Position numbers and translations under genes: made by a program. The notes beneath the pieces are model-generated. The model saw nothing but the letters and a program-made list of their open reading frames with translations. It did not search any database and was not told the origin of the DNA. Of a stretch of DNA of 38,650 nt, positions 32,701-38,650 are shown in pieces (position 1 is the first letter of the stretch; every line of letters starts with the position of its first letter). The stretch lies in IMG/VR virus record IMGVR_UViG_3300048686_000279, positions 1 to 38,650 of that record. The stretch is one strand, 5' to 3'. This DNA is from a virus.

Positions 32701-33076
32701 CAATATGAACGCTCCATATCAACCTACCATACCAACTGTATACGGGGGAGATGTTCAAAGAGTTCCTGTTCTAGATGACAAGGGAAATATCCTCTATTAT
32801 GAGCAAAAGGTAGTGAACCCAGGTACAGCCACCGCTGTAGAGGTTCCTGCCCCAGGCGTTAGGGTTCCTGTTTCAAGAAGGGAAGAAATCGCTATAGAAC
32901 TTCCTGCTAATGCCACTGTGCCAGCAGAAAAATCTCAACTTGGTCAGACTAATCCTTACATGAGTGAGGCTCAGGCCATGGAAATGGGATTTGAACCATT
33001 TGGAAAAAATGGGCTGAAGGTGGGTAAGAAAAAGAAACTCAATAGCTCAATCGTAAAGGCTATGAAAAATCTATAA
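29702..33076 (+). CDS. Large internal virion (cargo-like) protein with KAQxG repeats
   Basis: The 1124-aa protein has a Lys-rich N-terminus (MKKQMLKIAGVKSEKEFYKK) and four KAQxG motifs: KAQIG 37-41, KAQPG 134-138, KAQTG 299-303 and KAQAG 668-672. A glycine-zipper hydrophobic segment (about 331-365, IGGTIGKTAGMFFGPVGSMVGQAAGQLIGAAL) is suited to membrane insertion. MGG/DGG turns recur (MHGG, QDGG, QMGG). The C-terminal third (about 870-960) is helical. Long, loosely structured proteins with membrane-active segments behind the tail genes are ejected with DNA in crAss-like phages. The KAQxG repeats may be cleavage or packaging sites. Confidence 0.65.
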   Translation: MKKQMLKIAGVKSEKEFYKKFPTEEAFMAKHGKAFKKAQIGAYIGGEKDAGFQPTNFQEMYDAVDYGVTGSTDEMRKEDAYRKAEISAAQQAAKNSSGGGGGLGNIANVLQSEELMSALSSAAGGARKGKKIKKAQPGEVIESDTPGGMGRPLPPELRQNDIDVEEIPGGDFFKQASKYAGPAGQLIQGFQQLKAEKEALKSAEQMRDVSGLVKQAASTRPEETQRRYVRPEDVVNTGEEFFPIYGVGTNVLARNGASVGGGEIMNTFAPNTLYDNLGYEPLNESERYKQFMHGGKMHKAQTGLEAFAEAGGGDITSKLIGSITGENAGGNIGGTIGKTAGMFFGPVGSMVGQAAGQLIGAALDRKPQQIKKAKDATQRNLKATALQSGLQGGLAQNTSFMQDGGTTSPYAWMSHTWQPQVIATFGEHKVSDLLRPPKDADMLRAGGHLKEYTPPSARAMSTERPDFQMGGELQTHWGGYAEPMSQNPYLPDGGETVMFRGQSHDESDGKGNTGIGITYGDNPVEVERGEPAMKMKDGSNGDSSLVVFGNIKITKGFADMLGDPKAAGKKFKTYTADLSKQENKANKAIDKASAMLDDYDPITSIDKLEGNSYAATVYGKNKQLQILADKKMNAAALQNAVNDTKEENLLKITDKGDVVARKGANIPKAQAGYTSKYGLVPWTGDKNSGIKNASAYSTKEWDEIAEYLGFDKTGQRGNKAFQEFLFKNEELKNAIINNHQRLYNSDPTSTSRNWYDNKLGAGWAAPELKPKAPQTPPSTIPTLTTTELKQPTGEKTTTTQTTRYGVTPYKRSGLVDILSQALPFVRPSDIEELDARQLAGEMYALATNQLEPVAAQTIQPQLTVPYDISLQDILNENRASLRSQQRLVGYNPALQSQLGAQEYAANQRVLGEQFRMNQAMKNQIYKENRDKLDLFGLKNLEILDRQYVRQAEAKSKTKATTQAALNSISDKYLRNQLENRTLATMENLYNYRYDPRFRTINMNAPYQPTIPTVYGGDVQRVPVLDDKGNILYYEQKVVNPGTATAVEVPAPGVRVPVSRREEIAIELPANATVPAEKSQLGQTNPYMSEAQAMEMGFEPFGKNGLKVGKKKKLNSSIVKAMKNL

Positions 33077-33117
33077 CTAACTCAGTTATAGCGAATTACC
33101 AAAACTTGTTATTGCTC

Positions 33118-33148
33118 TTGGAAAATACAACTATTCATAATACATTTG
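33118..33148 (+). promoter_or_regulatory. Bacteroidota-type promoter of the last cargo genes
   Basis: CTTG with its TTG at 33118-33120, and TACATTTG (33141-33148), are spaced by 20 bp; the -7 element fits the TAnnTTTG consensus exactly. The expected start is near 33153, only about 10 bases before ATG 33164, another very short leader. Confidence 0.7.
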
Positions 33149-33163
33149 CTAACTTGACTTAAA

Positions 33164-35794
33164 ATGGCTTCATTTACAGATATCATACCGCAATTTAACC
33201 CCTATGTCCAGCAGCTTCCTGTGGAAGCTATGGTACAGGTGGGTATGGAGAAACAGAAGCGCTACGATGAGGGCATCCAAAAGATTCAGTCTCAGATAGA
33301 TAATATTGCTGGACTAGATGTAGTTCGTGATGTAGATAAAGCATATCTGCAGTCTAAACTGAACGAACTTGGAAACAACCTGAAGAGTGTAGCCGCTGGT
33401 GATTTCTCCAACTTCCAGCTTGTCAACTCTGTAGGAGGCATGGCTAACCAGATCATTAAAGATCCAAACATTGTGAACGCCCTGTCTTCTACAAAGGCTT
33501 ACAGAAAGGGCCTAGAGGACATGGCTGCCCTTAACAAAGAGGGTAAAGGGTCTATCTCAAATGACTGGGATTTTAAGAGCAGAGCAAGTAAGTGGTTGAA
33601 TAGCAGCAACTTAGATGAGTCGTTTTCTGGAACATATAACCCATACACCAACTACAAGAAGAATGCTCTAGAGGTGGTGAAGGGTCTTACAAAGAACAAG
33701 AATATCACAGAAGATGCTTTTGACTTTGATAGCAAGGGTAACATGGTTATCAAGGATGCCATCCTTCGTACAGAACTAGCTGGCATATCTCCTGAGCAAA
33801 TTCAACAGGCACTGTTGGTAGGTCTTAGTCCTAATGACTGGAAACAGATGGAGATTGACGGTAGGTACAACTATGCAAATGTTGATGACCAAGCATTTGC
33901 AAACTCTGTAAACACTTCTTACAAGAGTAAGTATGATAGCTTTGCTGAGCAACGCACCATCCTTGAGAACGCTAAAAGCTCTACATCTTCTGCTGTGGAG
34001 AAAGCTGCATTAGATAAGAAGATCAAAGATATTGACAAAACTCTTCAGAGCATTACCACTGAATACAACAATGTTTCTAAAACATTCTCACAAGGAGATG
34101 TAGAGTCTGCTAAAGCTAGACTGTTCACTTCCAACTTCATGAATGGATTCTCTAATGCATTCTCGTTTACAGAAACTTCACAGGAGTATAAGACTAATCC
34201 TTTTGTTCAGAACGAACAATGGAGACAAACCAAAGAACAAGATTGGAAGAAGTTCATTCTTGGTTATAATTTGGATTTAGAAAAACTTGAGGTACAGAAA
34301 GGAGAACTTGCTGAGAAAAAAGAAGCAAATCGTATAGCAAGGCTTGCTACCGAGGGATATGGTGGGCTTTCTAGTCCTGTTGATCCTAGCACACTTCCTA
34401 AGCTTGTATTGGATAATGTAGTTGCTCAAACACAAGGATATAGAGAAGCTATAGCAAAATCAGATGGTGACTTTATAAAGAGTCAGGGAAAAGACCAAGC
34501 TTGGTTAGACCAACAAAAACAGGCTTATCTAAAGTCTCCAAATGGAGTGGATGTTTTGGTTAAACAACACTTTGATAAAACAGAAGGGATGAGAAGATTG
34601 GCTGATGAGAATCAGACAATGGTTCTTCAAATCAATGCAGAGGCTGATAGAGTGTATGGGGATGTGTATAAAAAAGTTCCTGCGAATGCTCCAAACATAA
34701 CATACAACAATGGTGCAGGAACTACGTATGTTTATACACCAAAAGACTTTGTAGACTTTAACTCAAAGATTAGCAGATACAAAACTACAACCACTACACC
34801 AGGAAGTCCAACAACAATGACTGGTGGTACAACAACTACAACATTCAATGATCAATTGGCAAAAGCAGAGCTTTCTCCAAAAGATTACACATTATATCAG
34901 GTAGAGAAAGAAAAATATTACGGTAAATCTAGTAGTCAAGGTAATAAGGTTCTATCAGATAACCTCAGTTACTACTTCAAAAATGTAAATACTCCGTATC
35001 AAAATGTCATTAATCAAAAGAATGAGTTTGTAGCTAAAGAAGTGAAAGATAGATTACTTGCTGCACAGGGAGTTCAATATACAATTCCTACAATTAATAA
35101 AGCACAGAAAGAAACTCTTGCTAACATGTTTAGTGCAGCTGTAGGCCTGGCTAAAAAGCCAGGAGGAATTGCTGAATCTCCTTCATTAGACTTGGATATA
35201 TTGAAGAAAATTTCAGAAAGTGGAGATGCTGAAGGAAGTATTACGGTGATAGAAGGTACAGAATTTGCACCAAGGATGTATCAAATTACAGCAAGAGGTA
35301 AAGGTATCGGAACCACTGTTTTTAATCTCACCCCTGAACAAAAAGATTTAGTATTTGGTGATAGATTTGAACCTTCTCAAGCAGTAAGAGCATTCAGGCC
35401 TTATCAGAGTATGATGCAGAAGTATAGTGAGATTGATCCTAAAACTGGTCAACGTAGCCCTTACATGTCTACTAATCCTGTTAAAGGACCTATTACATTC
35501 CAGAATTCTTCACTGAATAGTGCTGACTTCCCTAATATAAAATCATATGGGGTTACAGGTGCTGTTGTCACTCAAGATGGTGGAACCACTTACTCCCTAA
35601 GACTTAACTTCTACGATCCTATTACAGGAAAGTATATTGATGATGTTGGCTATCCTAGAATACTAAATGAGGAAGAAGTGGCTGCTGCAATGGTGCAGAT
35701 TACAGACGCACATGTCTACGAATTGTTGAATGATAGAAAAGCTACTAGAAATGATTTGCAAATATTGCAAAGGGCTTCTAAAAAACCGTTATAA
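33164..35794 (+). CDS. Large internal virion (cargo-like) protein
   Basis: The 876-aa protein begins MASFTDIIPQFNPYVQQLPVEAMVQVGMEKQKRYDEGIQKIQSQID, an amphipathic, helical start. Most of the protein is helical with long charged coiled-coil stretches (about 255-320 and 350-405). A short Thr linker (about 541-561, TTTTTPGSPTTMTGGTTTTTF) separates it from a mixed alpha/beta C-terminal part. There are no Cys-rich modules and no clear enzyme motif. It has its own promoter. The stop overlaps the ATG of the next gene by one base. This is the expected build of a protein carried in the head or tail lumen and ejected into the host. Confidence 0.65.
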   Translation: MASFTDIIPQFNPYVQQLPVEAMVQVGMEKQKRYDEGIQKIQSQIDNIAGLDVVRDVDKAYLQSKLNELGNNLKSVAAGDFSNFQLVNSVGGMANQIIKDPNIVNALSSTKAYRKGLEDMAALNKEGKGSISNDWDFKSRASKWLNSSNLDESFSGTYNPYTNYKKNALEVVKGLTKNKNITEDAFDFDSKGNMVIKDAILRTELAGISPEQIQQALLVGLSPNDWKQMEIDGRYNYANVDDQAFANSVNTSYKSKYDSFAEQRTILENAKSSTSSAVEKAALDKKIKDIDKTLQSITTEYNNVSKTFSQGDVESAKARLFTSNFMNGFSNAFSFTETSQEYKTNPFVQNEQWRQTKEQDWKKFILGYNLDLEKLEVQKGELAEKKEANRIARLATEGYGGLSSPVDPSTLPKLVLDNVVAQTQGYREAIAKSDGDFIKSQGKDQAWLDQQKQAYLKSPNGVDVLVKQHFDKTEGMRRLADENQTMVLQINAEADRVYGDVYKKVPANAPNITYNNGAGTTYVYTPKDFVDFNSKISRYKTTTTTPGSPTTMTGGTTTTTFNDQLAKAELSPKDYTLYQVEKEKYYGKSSSQGNKVLSDNLSYYFKNVNTPYQNVINQKNEFVAKEVKDRLLAAQGVQYTIPTINKAQKETLANMFSAAVGLAKKPGGIAESPSLDLDILKKISESGDAEGSITVIEGTEFAPRMYQITARGKGIGTTVFNLTPEQKDLVFGDRFEPSQAVRAFRPYQSMMQKYSEIDPKTGQRSPYMSTNPVKGPITFQNSSLNSADFPNIKSYGVTGAVVTQDGGTTYSLRLNFYDPITGKYIDDVGYPRILNEEEVAAAMVQITDAHVYELLNDRKATRNDLQILQRASKKPL

Positions 35795-38650
35795 TGGCAG
35801 AAAATCCACAAGGACCACTACTTGATAGAATGGGTTTAGAAGAGCAGTTTGGTGGGTACACACCTCCTGGCGCTCCAGAACCATTACCTAATATTCCTTT
35901 CAGAGGACTTAGAAATCCTATGCCTGGAGGAAGTGGGGATGAACCCGTGTCTTCTCTTGAAGCTCTTGATGCTTCTATTAGAAAGTCTGTAGGTCAGAAA
36001 AGAGGTGGATCTATTCTTCGCCCTCTTAGTCAGATGAGTAATCCTAGATATGATTCATTCGTACCTGGTGATTACAATAATGAGGATGCGTATGCTCAAG
36101 GACAAAGCTGGACTGAAAAGATGGTGAATGGTGTTGGTAAAGGACTTGTTCTTACAGGCACTACCTTCTTACAGAGTACCGTAGGGCTTGTTAACGGTGT
36201 TGGTAACTGGATAGCTACAGGTAACGCTTCTTCGTTCTACGATAATGAAATGAACAGAAGTCTTGATAGACTGAACAAAGAACTTGATGACAACCTACTT
36301 CCTAACTATTACACTAATGTTGAGAAGAATGCTGCATGGTATTCTCCTGACAATCTCTTTACAGCCAACTTCCTTTGGAATGGTATTGTAAAGAATCTTG
36401 GTTTTGCTGCTGGTGCTGCATTATCAGGGGGTGTATACGCTGCTGGCATTAAAGGACTTAGTGCACTTCCTGGCATATCTCGTCTTGTATCAATAGGTAA
36501 ACAAGCTGAGGTGTTGGCTGCTACAGAAGCAGGAATGATGTCTGCTAACAAGGTGGCTGATACATATGGTAAAATAAAATCTCTATCTGATAGATTCCTC
36601 ACTTCCTACAAGATTCTTAATCCTGGAGGAAGAGCTGTTGTTGCTGGTCTTGCTACAACTGGTGAGGCTGGATTTGAAGCTCTTCAAAATCTCAATGAGG
36701 AAAGAACTAAGCTCATTGAGGAATACATGATTGAGAACAATGGTGTATATCCACAAGGCGAAGCTTTAGATGCTATCAACAGGAAGGCTGAACAAACAGG
36801 TGATGCATCTTTCTGGGCTAACGTAGGACTTCTTACAGCCACCAACTATATTCAGTTCCCCAAAATACTTGGCTCTTCTTTCAAGGCAGAGAAGGGAATG
36901 ATCAATTCTCTTGCAGCAGAAACAAAAGAGATTATAGAAGAAGGTGGTAAGTACATTGCAAAGCCTGCAGCAGGCAATAAGATACTCTCCACTCTTAACA
37001 AGATTAGACCTTATACATTCTCCACATCTGAAGCATTTGAAGAAGGTGCTCAGTATGCCATTGGTATAAGTGTAAAAGACTACTATAACAAGAAGAACAA
37101 TAACGAAGCTACAAGCTTCCTTGACAGTCTTTCAGAAGGACTTACACAAACCTTTGATACCGATGAGGGTATGGAAAACATCATCATTGGTGGCTTGTCT
37201 GGAGCTATCATGCAGGGTAGGGGAAGATTTGTAGAGGATAGACAAAAGACCAAAAATACAGCTGATGCTATCCAGAAGTTTAATCAGTTCAAACTATCAG
37301 ACTTCACTAAGGACACAATTGACTCTGTCAATCGTGGAACTGTTCTACAACAGGAAAGAGAAGAACTGTTGAAGAGAGGTGATGTATTGAATAGTAAAGA
37401 TAAGGAAGCAGACTATGTTATTAACTATCTGTCTCCTCGTATCAAGTATGGTAGGTTTGATCTAGTGCAAGCTGACATAAATGACTATAGAGCGTTAGCT
37501 AGTACAGATGAAGGTTTTGCTCAGCTTGTGGCTGAGGGCAAAGCGCTTCCTACAGATACAAAAGAGTCATTCCTTGCACGTGTAGAGAACCTGCAACAAA
37601 CTGCAGATAATGTTAAATCTCTCTACCAATCTCTTAACTTGCGTTATGCTGGTCAAGTGGATGAGCAAGGGAAACCTATGTACCCACCTGCTGTAATTGA
37701 CCAGATGGTATATGCTGCTTCTAAGGTGGCTGACTATGACGTTCGTATTCCTAAACTTAGTCCTAAACTATCTGCTGCTGGCATCAATGTAGATGAGGTG
37801 GTTAAAGATATTGTTGAGGGTAAGGTGGAAAGCTTCAACGCTGCTGTTGACACCATTGCAAACATGAAAGATCTCACTGATGATCAGAAAGAAGATCTTG
37901 GTCAAGCTCTGGAGGATGTATCTGAAATGAGTATTCGTAGAGACAAGTTCTTGAAAGAATACAATGATATGAAGAAGACTCCTGAGAAATACAAGGAGTA
38001 TGAGCCTACACCAGAAGATGAGGCTAAGGCGGCTGAAGCACCTGGTGCTATTGTAAAGGTGAAGGGCAAGACTGGTGAGAAGAGTCTAATAGTTGGTGAA
38101 GAGTATTTTATAGGTAAGTCAGTGGATTATGATAAGGACGGGCTAGAAGTTCCTGTTCCAATTAGCAGCTTGACAATCCTTGGTGAGAATGAGAATGGCA
38201 CCATCAAGATTAAGGATAATAAGGGTGAGGTGAGAGATGTGTCTAAGGAGGTTCTTCTTGACTACAAGATATCTAGGGTGGCGTCTGTTCGTGAGAACAA
38301 GATGGCTAACTATTTCTTCAAACACAGAAATGAGATATTCCAATATAACTTTGGTGAGCAGTATGGTGGAAAGAAACCAGGAAGACTTGAGTATATTGAC
38401 GACAATCTATTTTTTGTATACAGAGATGACAAAGGAAAGATCAGAAGAAAGAAGCTGAAGAAAGAACAGTTTGTTGCTCAAGAAGGATTTACACAACCTC
38501 GTATTCAGATGGTTGGTGATATCAGAAATGAGGAACAAAGAGCTGCTCTTGAAGAAATGACATCTGACGAAGAGCTTGCTAGAGAAAGAGAAACTCTGGC
38601 TAAGAACAGAGATGCACGTCTTGAGATTATTACACAACTAGAGAATGAAA
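35794..38650 (+). CDS. Giant cargo-like protein, 3' end outside the window
   Basis: The frame starts at ATG 35794 in a TAATG overlap and stays open through the last complete codon, so at least 952 residues are coded. The N-terminus is disordered and Pro/Gly-rich (MAENPQGPLLDRMGLEEQFGG). Then come hydrophobic stretches (about 110-150, KGLVLTGTTFLQSTVGLVNGVGNWIATG, and about 200-225, NLGFAAGAALSGGVYAAGI) that could insert into membranes. The rest is charged and mainly helical (about 440-760), with a beta-rich part near 750-830. No DxDGD RNA polymerase motif or peptidoglycan hydrolase motif was seen in the visible part, though virion RNA polymerase genes follow in crAss-like phages. Confidence 0.7.
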   Translation, partial: MAENPQGPLLDRMGLEEQFGGYTPPGAPEPLPNIPFRGLRNPMPGGSGDEPVSSLEALDASIRKSVGQKRGGSILRPLSQMSNPRYDSFVPGDYNNEDAYAQGQSWTEKMVNGVGKGLVLTGTTFLQSTVGLVNGVGNWIATGNASSFYDNEMNRSLDRLNKELDDNLLPNYYTNVEKNAAWYSPDNLFTANFLWNGIVKNLGFAAGAALSGGVYAAGIKGLSALPGISRLVSIGKQAEVLAATEAGMMSANKVADTYGKIKSLSDRFLTSYKILNPGGRAVVAGLATTGEAGFEALQNLNEERTKLIEEYMIENNGVYPQGEALDAINRKAEQTGDASFWANVGLLTATNYIQFPKILGSSFKAEKGMINSLAAETKEIIEEGGKYIAKPAAGNKILSTLNKIRPYTFSTSEAFEEGAQYAIGISVKDYYNKKNNNEATSFLDSLSEGLTQTFDTDEGMENIIIGGLSGAIMQGRGRFVEDRQKTKNTADAIQKFNQFKLSDFTKDTIDSVNRGTVLQQEREELLKRGDVLNSKDKEADYVINYLSPRIKYGRFDLVQADINDYRALASTDEGFAQLVAEGKALPTDTKESFLARVENLQQTADNVKSLYQSLNLRYAGQVDEQGKPMYPPAVIDQMVYAASKVADYDVRIPKLSPKLSAAGINVDEVVKDIVEGKVESFNAAVDTIANMKDLTDDQKEDLGQALEDVSEMSIRRDKFLKEYNDMKKTPEKYKEYEPTPEDEAKAAEAPGAIVKVKGKTGEKSLIVGEEYFIGKSVDYDKDGLEVPVPISSLTILGENENGTIKIKDNKGEVRDVSKEVLLDYKISRVASVRENKMANYFFKHRNEIFQYNFGEQYGGKKPGRLEYIDDNLFFVYRDDKGKIRRKKLKKEQFVAQEGFTQPRIQMVGDIRNEEQRAALEEMTSDEELARERETLAKNRDARLEIITQLENE

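Overview
The window looks like the left part and virion-gene block of a tailed, podovirus-like phage of a Bacteroidota host, most likely crAss-like (order Crassvirales) or a close relative. Three things support this. (1) Gene order: packaging ATPase, portal, scaffold-like protein, major capsid protein, connector/ring proteins, two HU/IHF-fold proteins, a very large tail protein, then very large internal 'cargo' proteins. (2) Promoters of Bacteroidota type (TTTG, 19-21 bp, TAnnTTTG/A). (3) A-rich start contexts with almost no Shine-Dalgarno sequences. No integrase, polymerase, lysis gene, tRNA or CRISPR array was recognised. Family assignments come from reading motifs and gene order, not from database searches.

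Layout. Positions 1-2245 hold minus-strand genes for very small proteins: 48 aa, a 41-aa putative lipoprotein, a 67-aa two-helix membrane protein, 55 aa, 51 aa and 132 aa. Most are followed by their own hairpin terminator, and three terminators are close copies of each other. The first 290 bases hold nested inverted repeats and no gene. Positions 2246-2700 form the G-rich divergent intergenic region. It contains a perfect 14-bp palindrome (2377-2390) that matches the bacterial centromere site parS.

From 2701 all genes point right. A near-leaderless promoter starts a tightly overlapping operon: winged-helix protein, HU/IHF-like protein, zinc-ribbon protein, four small unknowns, the large terminase subunit, the portal and an SPFH/band-7 protein. 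A second promoter (9899-9929) serves the scaffold-like protein, the major capsid protein and the connector/fibre genes, ending at a strong terminator (18635-18667). A third promoter (18716-18748) serves a metallophosphoesterase, ring/adaptor proteins, the second HU-like protein, the 1750-aa tail protein and small fibre/cargo proteins. A fourth (33118-33148) serves two giant cargo-like proteins; the last runs off the window end.

Themes. Several virion proteins share Thr/Ser-rich linkers with similar codon strings, which look like exchange points for Cys-containing end modules. The two proteins after the 1750-aa protein share a duplicated N-terminal domain. The cargo-like proteins carry repeated short motifs (KAQxG, WLDKY) that could be processing or packaging signals. 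The most unusual observations are the parS-like site, the phage SPFH protein next to the portal, the Thr-linker module system, the repeated cargo motifs, and a structured 3' region after the capsid gene.
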